A stretch of DNA of 64,000 nt, from contig NZ_CP029425.2 in the NCBI RefSeq assembly GCF_002278135.3, positions 5,618,001-5,682,000 on the forward strand, written 5' to 3'. This document shows, in pieces, positions 19,549 to 27,505 of the stretch. Position numbers and translations under genes: made by a program. Under the pieces are notes generated by a model that did no database searches, was not told the DNA's origin, and saw nothing but the letters and a program-made list of their open reading frames with translations. How positions within the stretch are numbered: the stretch's first letter is position 1; every line of letters begins with the position of its first letter. Origin of the DNA: Bradyrhizobium ottawaense. Lineage in GTDB: Bacteria; Pseudomonadota; Alphaproteobacteria; Rhizobiales; Xanthobacteraceae.

Positions 19549-19738
19549 ACGCAAGGGAGGAGGATTGTCAAGCAGGCGCGAAGCCGTTTGCGCAACTTAT
19601 GAGTGCTGCGGTGCGGGAGGGGTGGGAGGTCGTGCGTTGCAGAAGCGACGGTAGTTGTTCGGATCGAGCGCCGCGGCTTGCTTCACCTCTCCCGTTTGCG
19701 AGAGCGGGAGCCGTGTCCCTTTGCCGTGCGAAGCCCGC

Positions 19739-20689
19739 CTACCGCTCCAAAATCGCCCTTGCCGTCGTCTCGTCGGTAATCAGCCCGTTGATCAGCCCGC
19801 CGTTCAGCGCCGCCGCGATCGCCGGCACCTTGGCGGCACCGACCGCGGCGGCGATGGTCGTGGTCTTCGCCGGCACTTCCGGCGGGATGCTGGTGAGGCG
19901 CTTGTTGGTGCCGGCCTTGAGCAGGCGGCCCTTGGAATCATAGGCCCAGCCGGTGATCTCGCCGATGGCACCCAGCCGCATCATCTCGAACAATTCGTCG
20001 CGAGTGACGAAGCCGTCGACATGCACCTGCGCCTTTTGGTCCATCTGGCCGATACCGACGAGGCGCAAGTCCGCCTTGGCCGCGACCGCCTTCACCTTGG
20101 CGATCGGCTCGATGCGGACCATCTTGTTGCGCTCGTCCTCGGACGACATCAGGAACGGCAGCGGCATCGGATAGTGCCGCGCTCCCGTGCGGTCTGCGAG
20201 TCGGCCGACGGTGTCGTAAAAGCTCGCCGAACCGTCCGCGGAGATGGTGCCGACCAGCGAGACGATCTGATGATTGGGCCGGTCGATCGGGGTGACGCGC
20301 TCGACCGCAGCGCGCACCGCCCGGCCGGTGCCGAGCGCGACGATCACCGGCGTCTCCGAACGCAGCGTCGCATCGAGCAGATTGGCGCAGCGTTCGGCGA
20401 TGCCTGCAGTGGCCTGCGGCGCGGCGGGATCAGCGGGCACCACCTCGCAATGAGCAAGGTCGAAACGCTCCTTCAGGCGCGCCGCAAGCTCCATGCAGGC
20501 GGCGATGGGATGTTCGAGCCGGAAGGTGATGAGGCGCTCGGCAAGGCACAGCGACACCAGCCGCTGCGCCGAGGCGCGCGAGACCTGCAGCATCTTTGCG
20601 ATCTCGTCCTGGGTGTGACCGGCGATGAAATACAGCCAGCCGGCGCGCGCGGCATCGTCGAGTCGCGACTTGTCGTTCTCGGCGGCCAT
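19739..20689 (-). CDS. SorC-family transcriptional regulator
   Basis: A 316-residue sugar-responsive regulator. The N-terminal helix-turn-helix reads FIAGHTQDEIAKMLQVSRAS, then RLVSLCLAERLI. The rest is the SorC sugar-binding domain, with VIVALGTGRAVRAAVERV near 120 and a C-terminal TTTIAAAVGAAKVPAIAAAL. It lies between the HAD gene (8-bp gap) and the transporter genes in the same direction, as in rhizobial polyol loci. Probably binds the dyad at 19516-19548 and responds to a polyol or phosphosugar (inference). Confidence 0.92.
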   Translation of the reverse strand: MAAENDKSRLDDAARAGWLYFIAGHTQDEIAKMLQVSRASAQRLVSLCLAERLITFRLEHPIAACMELAARLKERFDLAHCEVVPADPAAPQATAGIAERCANLLDATLRSETPVIVALGTGRAVRAAVERVTPIDRPNHQIVSLVGTISADGSASFYDTVGRLADRTGARHYPMPLPFLMSSEDERNKMVRIEPIAKVKAVAAKADLRLVGIGQMDQKAQVHVDGFVTRDELFEMMRLGAIGEITGWAYDSKGRLLKAGTNKRLTSIPPEVPAKTTTIAAAVGAAKVPAIAAALNGGLINGLITDETTARAILER

Positions 20690-20696
20690 GCGGGCC

Positions 20697-21359
20697 TCAC
20701 GCCTCCCAGAAATCGCTCATGCGCGCGAAGACCCGATCGGCCCCCGCCTCGGACAATATAGCCCGCCCGTCGCGTCCGCGGTAATGGCTGCCGCCGACAA
20801 ATCCCCAGACGGTCATGCCGGCCGCCTTGCCGGCCTTGACGCCGCTGACGCTGTCCTCGATCACCAGCGTGCGCGCAGGTTGCACTCTCATCTTTTCTGC
20901 CGCGAGGAGAAAGAGGTCGGGCGCCGGCTTGCCATGCCGGACCATCTGCGCGGTGTAGAGCCGCTCGCCGAAATGCGCCCGCAGGCCTGTGACGTCGAGG
21001 GAGAGCGCGACGCGGTCGAGGTCGCTGGACGAGGCCACGCAAAACGGCACGGATAGGTCGGACATCACGCCGGCAATGCCGGGAATCGGCTCAAGCGAAG
21101 CTGCGAACGTCGACAGCACTTGCGACTTCAGGCGCGGCAGAAAGCCGTCGGGCACGATCTGCCCGAGATCGCGATAATGCTGCTCGATCGCCTTGGTGCT
21201 GCGCCCGAGAAAGAGCTCGAGCGCCTGCTCCTGGCTGAGCGCGATGCCGAACTCGGCCAGCACCTCGGACAGGCATCGGCAGCTCAACAGCTCGCTGTCG
21301 ACGAGCACGCCGTCGCAATCGAAGATGATCAGATCGGGTCTTGGCTGGCCGCGGTCCAT
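20697..21359 (-). CDS. HAD-superfamily hydrolase, phosphoglycolate phosphatase/beta-phosphoglucomutase-like
   Basis: A 220-residue HAD protein. Motif I is IFDCDGVLVDSE with nucleophile Asp14 and acid Asp16, motif II is VASSSD, the motif III Lys is in HGKPAPDLF, and motif IV is LVIEDSVSGVKAG. A helical cap separates motifs I and II. It heads the polyol cluster, and such phosphatases accompany smo-type genes in rhizobia, perhaps removing toxic phosphosugars. The ATG at 21359 has no strong ribosome site. Confidence 0.88.
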   Translation of the reverse strand: MDRGQPRPDLIIFDCDGVLVDSELLSCRCLSEVLAEFGIALSQEQALELFLGRSTKAIEQHYRDLGQIVPDGFLPRLKSQVLSTFAASLEPIPGIAGVMSDLSVPFCVASSSDLDRVALSLDVTGLRAHFGERLYTAQMVRHGKPAPDLFLLAAEKMRVQPARTLVIEDSVSGVKAGKAAGMTVWGFVGGSHYRGRDGRAILSEAGADRVFARMSDFWEA

Positions 21360-21369
21360 CCGGCCATAC

Positions 21370-21401
21370 GATCATATACTCAAGCCATGAGCAATAGTTC
21401 A
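21370..21401. promoter_or_regulatory. Operator-like half-sites upstream of the HAD gene
   Basis: On the minus strand TGAGTATATG (complement of 21373-21382) matches nine of ten bases of the TGAGCATATG arm at 19516-19525. Next to it, 21388-21401 reads TGAGCAATAGTTCA, which shares the TGAGC and GTTCA ends. A weaker second site for the same regulator is possible. Confidence 0.3.
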
Positions 21402-21431
21402 CCGAGGGACCGGGCGCCGCGGGGGCGCGCC

Positions 21432-21463
21432 GGATGAGTGCGCGACCGGATTAGTGCGCGACC
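21432..21463. repeat. 16-bp tandem duplication spanning the norD stop
   Basis: 21432-21447 and 21448-21463 are near-identical (one mismatch) and end in AGTGCGCGACC. The second copy contains the norD stop codon and its last codons. Confidence 0.6.
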
Positions 21464-23370
21464 TGCCGGTAGATTGCCGGCAGCGCCGCGGGCAGCCGCT
21501 TGATGTTCCCGACGATGGCATAGCCGCCACGGCCGAACAGGGTCGGGAAATAGGATTGCGCGGTTGCGTCCACCGTGACGCCGAAGGCGGCGATGCCGAG
21601 CCGGCGCGCCTCCTGCACCGACTTGCGGGTGTCTTCGAGCGCGAAGCGGCCCTCGTAATGGTCGACATCGTTCGGCTTGCCATCGGTGAGGACGAGCAGC
21701 AGCTTCTTGCGCTGCGGCTGGCGGGCGAGCTCGGCCGCGGCGTGGCGCACCGCCGCGCCGATCCGCGTGTAATAGCCGGGCTTCAGCGCGCCGATGCGGC
21801 GCTCGACCGTCCCGCTCATCGGCTCGCCGAAGGCCTTGACCGTCTCGAGCCGCACCCAGGACCGCCGGCGCGAGGTGAAGGTGAGGATGCTGTGGTGATC
21901 GCCGCAGGCCGAAATCCCGTGGGTGAGCGCCAGCAGCGCCTCCTTCTCGACGTCGAGCACGCGATAGCCGTCGACCCAGGCATCCGTGGACAGCGAGACG
22001 TCGACGAGCAGCGTGACCGCGAGATCGTGCCCTTGCGGGCGCATCGCGACGTGGATGCGATCAAGACCGCTGCCGCCGCTGCCGGCGCGGAGGTCGCACC
22101 GCGCACGTACCAGCGCGTCGAGATCGAGGTCGTGTCCGTCGGCCTGAGCGCGCATCAATTCATGGCGCGGCCGCAACACCTCGAAGCGGCGGCGCACCTG
22201 GCGGATGTGCCGGCGCATGGCGTCGTCAGGCGTCCAGCTCTCACCGTGCTCGGAGGCCGCACCGGCCAGCACGCGGCAATGATCGGGCAGATAGGAGCCG
22301 CTGCGGTAATCCCATTCGGGATAGGTGAGGCCCGCGTTCAGCCGCGATGCATCGAGGGCTTCCGGCGGCAGGTCGAGGTCGAACTTGAACCGGCTCGCCG
22401 GCTTGCCGGTGCGGCGGCTGAGCGTGATCTCCTCGAGATCGTCGGCCGCCTTCTGCGCATCCTCGTCCTCACTGTCGTCGGCCGGACGGTCGACATTGAC
22501 CATCTCGGCCATCGCGAGGATCTTCTCGAAGCGGTTGAGCACGAAAGGATCGCGGCGGCTGGCATTATCCTCACGCTCGCGGACGGCAAAGCGCTTGCGA
22601 TTGTCCTGGGCCTCGGGCTCGGCGCCCGGCGCACATTCGTCCTCGCCCGCATGCGCGGGCGAGAGCTCGCGCGTCCAGCAATCCCCCCAGAGCGGGCACG
22701 GCAGGATCGAATGATAGCCCGGCGGCGCCTTGTCCGGCAGCGGGCCCGTCCCCATCATCGCCGGCCACAGTCTGCCCGCAGGGGCCTTTCCGGCGCCGAG
22801 CAAGGCCAAGACGATCTGCTCGACCTCCTGCTCGATGCGTGGCAAGGGGCGACGAGGCCGGGCCTCGGCGGTTGCCGCGGCGAGCTGAGCGTAATCGGCG
22901 ACAAGCCCGGGGAATTGCGTGAGCACCCAGACCGCCGTCTCACTTGCCCGGCGCAACACCAGAAGATCCCGCCGCAGCGGATCGGCTTCCGTGATCGTCT
23001 CGATCGGTGCGGCTGCGAACCATGCCGCAAGCCAGCGATAGAGCGCCGCGTTCAACGCGCGGTCGGGAAAGATCGAGATTCGATCGGGCAGGAAAATGGT
23101 CGCGGCATCGCGACCCGGCTGCTCGAGGCGCTCGTCACCGAGGCCGATGCGCTGTCGCCAGCCGAGACGGTGCCCCGATTTTCGCGCGCCCGCGCTTGCG
23201 ATCTGAACCCCAGTCTCGCCGCCGAGCGCGCGGAACATCACCGCGAGCCGGCCTCTCACCTCGGTCAGTGCAACGGCGTGATCATCGTGAACCGGATAGC
23301 TCGCGGTGCCGCCGACCATCCTGTGCCAGGCGCGGCCGACCGTCTCCTCCAGTTCGAGGAAGTCGAGCAT
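21451..23370 (-). CDS. norD: Nitric oxide reductase activation protein NorD
   Basis: A 639-residue cytoplasmic protein. The C-terminal von Willebrand A domain carries a MIDAS LLVDVSLSTD near residue 455 and a later LVLTDGKPNDVDHY. The N-terminal half is variable and acidic. Length and motifs match NorD, which works with the MoxR-type ATPase NorQ to insert metal into, or activate, NorCB. Start 10 bp after the norQ stop. It closes the norEFCBQD operon. A short tandem duplication covers its stop codon. Confidence 0.95.
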   Translation of the reverse strand: MLDFLELEETVGRAWHRMVGGTASYPVHDDHAVALTEVRGRLAVMFRALGGETGVQIASAGARKSGHRLGWRQRIGLGDERLEQPGRDAATIFLPDRISIFPDRALNAALYRWLAAWFAAAPIETITEADPLRRDLLVLRRASETAVWVLTQFPGLVADYAQLAAATAEARPRRPLPRIEQEVEQIVLALLGAGKAPAGRLWPAMMGTGPLPDKAPPGYHSILPCPLWGDCWTRELSPAHAGEDECAPGAEPEAQDNRKRFAVREREDNASRRDPFVLNRFEKILAMAEMVNVDRPADDSEDEDAQKAADDLEEITLSRRTGKPASRFKFDLDLPPEALDASRLNAGLTYPEWDYRSGSYLPDHCRVLAGAASEHGESWTPDDAMRRHIRQVRRRFEVLRPRHELMRAQADGHDLDLDALVRARCDLRAGSGGSGLDRIHVAMRPQGHDLAVTLLVDVSLSTDAWVDGYRVLDVEKEALLALTHGISACGDHHSILTFTSRRRSWVRLETVKAFGEPMSGTVERRIGALKPGYYTRIGAAVRHAAAELARQPQRKKLLLVLTDGKPNDVDHYEGRFALEDTRKSVQEARRLGIAAFGVTVDATAQSYFPTLFGRGGYAIVGNIKRLPAALPAIYRQVAH

Positions 23371-23380
23371 GGGCGCGGCC

Positions 23381-24190
23381 TCACCCGATGACGGCGCGTG
23401 CGACGTCCAGCAGGGCAGCCTTCACGTCGGAATCGTCGGTCAGCGGTTCGATCATGCCGGCCAGCACGGCATCGGCAATCGGCGTGCCCGCGGCAATCAG
23501 GGTCGCGCAATAGACCACGAGCCGGGTCGAGACACCCTCTTCCAGATCGTGGCCCTTGAGCGCGCGCAGCCGGCCAGCCAGCCCCACCAGCGGCCGCACG
23601 CGCTCCGGCGACAGTCCGCTTTCGGCGGACACGACGGCGATCTCCTGCTCAGGCGGCAGGAAGCCGAATTCGATGGCGATGAAGCGCTGCCGCGTCGATG
23701 GCTTCAGCGCCTTCAGCAGCGTCTGGTAGCCGGGGTTGTAAGAGACCACGAGCATGAAGCTGTTCGGCGCCACCAGCTCCTCGCCGGTCCGCTCCAGGGG
23801 CAGGATACGGCGGTCGTCGGTCAGGGGATGCAGCACGACTGTGACGTCCTTGCGGGCTTCCACGACCTCGTCGAGATAGCAGATGCCGCCCTCGCGCACG
23901 GCGCGCGTCAGCGGACCATCGGTCCACACGGTGTCCCCGCCCCTGAGCAAATAGCGGCCGGTGAGATCGGCGGCGGTGAGATCGTCGTGACAGGCAACCG
24001 TGTGAAGCGGCAGGCCCAACCGCGCCGCCATATGCGCGACGAAGCGGGTCTTGCCGCAGCCGGTCGGCCCCTTGAGCAGAACCGGCAGACGACGCCGCCA
24101 GGCATGCTCGAAAAGCTCGCATTCGTTTCCGGATGGAACATAGGCCGGCAGCTCGGGCGCCGAGGTTACCGTGTGAAGGGCAGCTTTCAT
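23381..24190 (-). CDS. norQ: MoxR-type AAA+ ATPase NorQ
   Basis: A 269-residue AAA+ chaperone. Walker A is KGPTGCGKTRF (about residues 40-50), Walker B is GICYLDEVVEA, sensor 1 is in VVSYNPGYQ, and the arginine finger is in KPSTRQRFIAIEF. This is the NorQ/CbbQ/NirQ pattern. With NorD it activates the nitric oxide reductase. It follows norB by 63 bp and precedes norD by 10 bp. Confidence 0.96.
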   Translation of the reverse strand: MKAALHTVTSAPELPAYVPSGNECELFEHAWRRRLPVLLKGPTGCGKTRFVAHMAARLGLPLHTVACHDDLTAADLTGRYLLRGGDTVWTDGPLTRAVREGGICYLDEVVEARKDVTVVLHPLTDDRRILPLERTGEELVAPNSFMLVVSYNPGYQTLLKALKPSTRQRFIAIEFGFLPPEQEIAVVSAESGLSPERVRPLVGLAGRLRALKGHDLEEGVSTRLVVYCATLIAAGTPIADAVLAGMIEPLTDDSDVKAALLDVARAVIG

Positions 24191-24253
24191 GATGTCTCTC
24201 CGGATTTTTCAGGAAGCAGGCGGCCGCGGCGAACCGCGGCCGCCCTTTCTCGT

Positions 24254-25600
24254 TTACTCGGCCGGCTGCAGCACGGCGGGAATGATCGCCTGCTTCTCGC
24301 GGCCCGGCACCAGCACGGCCCACACGAACATCAGCGCGGAGATCGCGACGAACACGCCGGAGCCGAGCCGGACCCAGTAGAACATCGCGAGCTGGTCCTG
24401 CACGTCCATGTAGCCCTGGCCGAGCACGCGCTGGAGATGGACCTGGACCACGCCGGCGAAGGTCAGCGCGAAGGTCATGGTCATCATGGCTGTGCACATG
24501 ATCCAGAAGCTCGTCATGGAGAGCCATTGGTTATAGGGCGCGCGTCCCTTGATCTGCGGGATCGCATAGGCCATCACCGACAGGTTCAGCATCACATAGG
24601 CGCCGAAGAAGGCGAGATGGCCGTGCGCGGCGGTGACCTGGGTGCCGTGGGTGTAGTAGTTCACCGAGGACAGCGTGTGCAGGAAGCCCCAGACGCCGGC
24701 CCCTAGGAACGCCATCACCGAGCAGCCGACCGACCACAACAGCGCAGCACGGTTCGGATGCTTGCGGCCGGCCTTCCAGGTCATCTGCACGGTGAAGATC
24801 ACCATGGTGAAGAACGGCGCGACTTCGAGCGTGGAGAACAGCGAGCCGATCCACTGCCAGTAACCGGGCGCGCCGATCCAGTAGAAGTGATGGCCGGTGC
24901 CGAGAATGCCGGAGAACAGGGCAAGGCCGATGATGACGTAGAGCCACTTCTCGACGACCTCACGATCGATGCCGTTAAGCTTGATCATGAGATAGGCGAG
25001 CACGGAGGCCATGATCAGCTCCCAGACGCCCTCGACCCAGAGATGGACGACGTACCACCAGTACATCTTGTCGACGGCAAGGTTCGCCGGGTTGTAGAAG
25101 GCGAACAGGAAGAAGATCGCAACGCCCCACAAGCCGAACAACAGGATGTTGGTGACCGTGGTCTTGCGGCCCTTCAGCGCCGTCATCGTGACGTTGAACA
25201 GGAACATCAGGCAGACGACGACGATGCCGACCTTGATGATGAAGGGCTGTTCGAGGAACTCACGGCCCTCGTGGTAGTGGAAGAGATAGCCGACCACGGC
25301 GACGCCGGCTGCGCCGAAGAACATCCAGAACTGGATCTTCGCCAGCAGCGGGCTATAGAGCTCATTCTCGGTCTCTTCCGGGAGCAGATAGTAGGTCGCG
25401 CCCATGAAGCCGATCAGCGACCACACGATCAGCGCGTTGGTGTGGATCATCCTGACGATGTTGAACGGCAGCAGCGTCGACAGCGTATTGGGTAGGACGT
25501 AGATGGTCCCGGCGAGCAGGCCGAACACGACCTGGGCCAGGAAGAGGGTCAGCGCGCCGTAGAAATACAGCATCGCGACTTTCTGGGTTTGGTACTTCAT
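24254..25600 (-). CDS. norB: Nitric oxide reductase subunit B (cNOR catalytic subunit)
   Basis: A 448-residue haem-copper-oxidase-superfamily membrane protein with about 12 helices. Expected ligands are visible: His in RMIHTNA, the active-site HLWVEGVWEL with the FeB-binding His and conserved Glu, GTGHHFYW, and THGTQVTAAHGHLAFF supplying haem ligands. No N-terminal quinol-oxidising extension is present, so it is the short cytochrome c-dependent type that needs NorC. It reduces NO to N2O at the inner membrane. Second catalytic gene after norC. Confidence 0.97.
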   Translation of the reverse strand: MKYQTQKVAMLYFYGALTLFLAQVVFGLLAGTIYVLPNTLSTLLPFNIVRMIHTNALIVWSLIGFMGATYYLLPEETENELYSPLLAKIQFWMFFGAAGVAVVGYLFHYHEGREFLEQPFIIKVGIVVVCLMFLFNVTMTALKGRKTTVTNILLFGLWGVAIFFLFAFYNPANLAVDKMYWWYVVHLWVEGVWELIMASVLAYLMIKLNGIDREVVEKWLYVIIGLALFSGILGTGHHFYWIGAPGYWQWIGSLFSTLEVAPFFTMVIFTVQMTWKAGRKHPNRAALLWSVGCSVMAFLGAGVWGFLHTLSSVNYYTHGTQVTAAHGHLAFFGAYVMLNLSVMAYAIPQIKGRAPYNQWLSMTSFWIMCTAMMTMTFALTFAGVVQVHLQRVLGQGYMDVQDQLAMFYWVRLGSGVFVAISALMFVWAVLVPGREKQAIIPAVLQPAE

Positions 25601-25637
25601 TTCGGGTTCTCTCTATCTTGAAAGAGGAAAGCTGTGC

Positions 25638-26090
25638 TCAGCCCGCCTTGTTCGGCGGCCAGCTCTGACGCTTGATCGTGCTGGTCCATTGCAGGAAGTC
25701 AGCGAGATCGTTGAGTTCCTGGTCGGTCAGGTTGAACTGCGGCATCTGCCGCCGGCCCTCCGCGCCCGAGGGCTGCGATTGCATCCAGGCCTTCAGCGTC
25801 TCGCGCGCGGCGGCCGGATCCTCGTTGCCGCCCCAGCGATCCCAGACGTTGCCGACCTCTGGGGCGAAATAGGCGCCCTCGCCCAGCAGCGTGTGGCAGT
25901 TGATGCAGGAGTTCTTCTCCCACACATGCTTGCCGCGGGCGACCGACGACGTCAGCGTCTTCGCGTCGGTCGAGGTCGTGGCCATGTAGTAATGGCTGTG
26001 CGCCGTCAGCCCTATGAAAATGGCGAAGAAGAAGGCCGAACCGCCGTAGAAGACATTTCGAGCGGCCGACTTGGTCAGGCGTTCAGCCAT
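25638..26090 (-). CDS. norC: Nitric oxide reductase subunit C (membrane cytochrome c)
   Basis: A 150-residue mono-haem cytochrome c. An N-terminal anchor helix (NVFYGGSAFFFAIFIGLTAH) precedes a periplasmic domain with CINCH near residue 63 and the methionine ligand in QMPQFNLTDQE. It passes electrons to NorB. I use the ATG at 26090, with GGAAAGGA about seven bases upstream, rather than the TTG two codons before. An FNR/NnrR-type box at 26165-26178 suggests a promoter of its own. Confidence 0.96.
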   Translation of the reverse strand: MAERLTKSAARNVFYGGSAFFFAIFIGLTAHSHYYMATTSTDAKTLTSSVARGKHVWEKNSCINCHTLLGEGAYFAPEVGNVWDRWGGNEDPAAARETLKAWMQSQPSGAEGRRQMPQFNLTDQELNDLADFLQWTSTIKRQSWPPNKAG

Positions 26091-26164
26091 TGCCAATCCT
26101 TTCCGTTTGATTCCTGAGGAAGATGCGATCCTGCGCTTTATTGCCGATTGCCAGGGGGCACTCT

Positions 26165-26178
26165 TTGACGAAGCGCAA
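26165..26178. promoter_or_regulatory. FNR/NnrR-type box upstream of norC
   Basis: TTGAC-GAAG-CGCAA, an inverted repeat with the TTG-N8-CAA geometry of FNR/FixK/NnrR sites. Its centre lies about 81 bases before the norC ATG. A -41.5 position predicts a start near 26130, with AATAAA as a plausible -10 on the minus strand. Confidence 0.5.
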
Positions 26179-26204
26179 GCAGCGCGACGATGCGCAAGCG
26201 CCAG

Positions 26205-26468
26205 TCAGATCAAGGCAACGACGGCCGATGCGAGCCAGGCAAACAGCACCACGATGAAGACCCAGGCGCTGACGCTGCCGCGCCAAAGCGCCGGCGCTGA
26301 GCGAAGATCGAGGAAATCGAGCACGATACGGCGACCCTTGAGGGCGGCGAACGTCAGCAGCAGGGCATTGGCGAACAAGGCACGCGACACCAGCGGCGGG
26401 ACCAGAATGGTCGCGAGCGCAAGGCCGATCAACACGATCCAGGTGATGTCGAGACGATCCGGAATCAC
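26205..26468 (-). CDS. norF: NorF-like small membrane protein (COX IV family)
   Basis: An 87-residue protein with three hydrophobic helices, roughly 9-28, 33-52 and 66-87, and the loop ALKGRRIVLDFLDLRSAP typical of the prokaryotic cytochrome c oxidase subunit IV/NorF family. It starts at a GTG (26466-26468) that overlaps the norE TGA by four bases (GTGA). NorF accompanies NorE in many denitrifiers; its exact role is unclear. The 108-bp gap to norC contains an NnrR-type box. Confidence 0.8.
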   Translation of the reverse strand: MIPDRLDITWIVLIGLALATILVPPLVSRALFANALLLTFAALKGRRIVLDFLDLRSAPALWRGSVSAWVFIVVLFAWLASAVVALI

Positions 26469-27043
26469 GGGTGCACCAGATAGATGATGGGAAACATGAC
26501 GATCCAGAGCAGGTCGACCATGTGCCAGAAAGCCGTTCCGGTCTCGACGCCCGCCGCTCGGGCACCCCGGGACACTACGGCCAGAATCACGATGCCGAGG
26601 CCGACATGCAGGAGATGGAAGCCGGTGAGGAGGAAGTACAGCGTGAAGAACGGGCTGGTCTCCAAGCCGTTTCCTAACGCGATCTCGCCGGCATATTCGA
26701 ACAGCTTGACCGCGATGAAGACGACGCCAAGCGCCATGGCGCCGAACAGCCAGCCGCGCGCACGCCGGCTTTCGCCCGCCCGTGCAGCAGCCGCCCCGCG
26801 CGCGGCAGCCCAGCCGCTGGTCACGAGCACGATGGTGTTGATTCCGGCCAGCTGCGCATCGAGACTGGCCTGACCGGCCGCGAAGACCGCCGGGTGAAGC
26901 GCGCGCGCGATGACGAAAGCGCCAAGGAACAGGCCGAAGGCGGCGAGTTCGCTGAAGATCAGCACCCAGATCATGGGATCACCGGGAAGATCTTCCAGGA
27001 TTCCCCAACCGGTTCCCTGTTGTTCGCAATCCGTTGCCGACAT
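26465..27043 (-). CDS. norE: NorE, cytochrome c oxidase subunit III-like protein
   Basis: A 192-residue five-helix membrane protein of the haem-copper oxidase subunit III family. It has DPMIWVLIFSELAAFGLFLG near the N-terminus, the FTLYFLLTGFHLLHVGLGI segment and the C-terminal FWHMVDLLWIVMFPIIYLV. Placement at the head of the nor operon and its size identify NorE. ATG at 27043 with GGAAG upstream. An FNR/NnrR-type palindrome sits about 98 bp before the start. Confidence 0.92.
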   Translation of the reverse strand: MSATDCEQQGTGWGILEDLPGDPMIWVLIFSELAAFGLFLGAFVIARALHPAVFAAGQASLDAQLAGINTIVLVTSGWAAARGAAAARAGESRRARGWLFGAMALGVVFIAVKLFEYAGEIALGNGLETSPFFTLYFLLTGFHLLHVGLGIVILAVVSRGARAAGVETGTAFWHMVDLLWIVMFPIIYLVHP

Positions 27044-27095
27044 CTGGCTTCCGCATCAAGACGCCGAACAGATATCCCCCCGGCGCGATTCCAAC

Positions 27096-27109
27096 TTTGT
27101 CCGGACAAA
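27096..27109. promoter_or_regulatory. Perfect dyad at the predicted norE transcription start
   Basis: TTTGTCCGGACAAA is a perfect 14-bp palindrome. Its TTG and CAA are only six bases apart, so it is not an FNR-type site. It falls where transcription should begin if the box at 27134-27147 works at -41.5, so it could be a repressor site or chance. Confidence 0.35.
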
Positions 27110-27133
27110 TAGTGCAACCGGCCAGAGGCGGGT

Positions 27134-27147
27134 TTGCGCTATCGCAA
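27134..27147. promoter_or_regulatory. NnrR/FNR-type box, TTGCG-N4-CGCAA, between norE and a small ORF
   Basis: TTGCGCTATCGCAA is a perfect inverted repeat with the TTGCG-N4-CGCAA form reported for NnrR-controlled nir and nor promoters in alphaproteobacteria. Distance to norE fits a class II activator, with TATTTG as a possible -10 on the minus strand. Being symmetric, it could also act on the rightward small gene. Confidence 0.7.
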
Positions 27148-27214
27148 CCTCCCGCCCGCCTCACCGTCATAGGGTGGATGCATCCGGCGGTTCCGCAAAA
27201 TGGCGAGCGATGCA

Positions 27215-27382
27215 ATGAGCGATGCACAAATCGGGCTGATAACCGCGACCCCCATCATCATCGTGTTCGCCATCGCGCTGCGGCGAATGGGGGTGCTGTC
27301 GACCGTGGCGACCGTATCGGCGGTGACCCTCTCCGTCGCGATCGCGACGGTCCTGTTCACGACGCAATCACCGCTGCCGTAG
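27215..27382 (+). CDS. Small hydrophobic protein of unknown function
   Basis: Encodes 55 residues from the ATG at 27215, or 60 from 27200. Two hydrophobic segments (IGLITATPIIIVFAIAL and LSTVATVSAVTLSVAIATVLF) are separated by a basic turn RRMG, as in a two-helix inner-membrane protein. No family recognised. The ribosome site is weak. It diverges from norE and shares the region with the NnrR-type box, whose centre is about 60-75 bp upstream, so NO-responsive expression is possible but unproven. A palindromic repeat follows immediately. Confidence 0.5.
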   Translation: MSDAQIGLITATPIIIVFAIALRRMGVLSTVATVSAVTLSVAIATVLFTTQSPLP

Positions 27383-27383
27383 C

Positions 27384-27492
27384 GCCGTAGGGTGGGCAAA
27401 GCGACCGCCGCAGGCGGACGCGTGCCCACCACTTCCCTTGATCGGAGACGAATGGTGGGCACGGCGCGTTGCGCCTTTGCCCACCCTACGGC
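27384..27492. repeat. 109-bp palindromic intergenic repeat with nested inverted repeats
   Basis: Outer arms of 18 bp (27384-27401 and 27475-27492) are perfectly complementary, and an inner pair (27421-27431 with 27453-27463) forms a second stem. It lies beyond the 3' end of the sugar permease gene and may also end its transcript. It resembles REP/BIME-type elements scattered in bradyrhizobial genomes. Confidence 0.8.
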
Positions 27493-27505
27493 ATCGCCGT
27501 TGCGG

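Noticed and set aside
24254-25600. Quinol-type nitric oxide reductase
   Set aside because: There is no N-terminal fused cytochrome c-like extension and a norC gene is adjacent, so it is the cytochrome c type.
27096-27109. FNR-type box TTTGTCCGGACAAA
   Set aside because: The TTG and CAA half-sites are six bases apart rather than eight, so it does not have FNR/NnrR geometry; kept only as an unexplained dyad.
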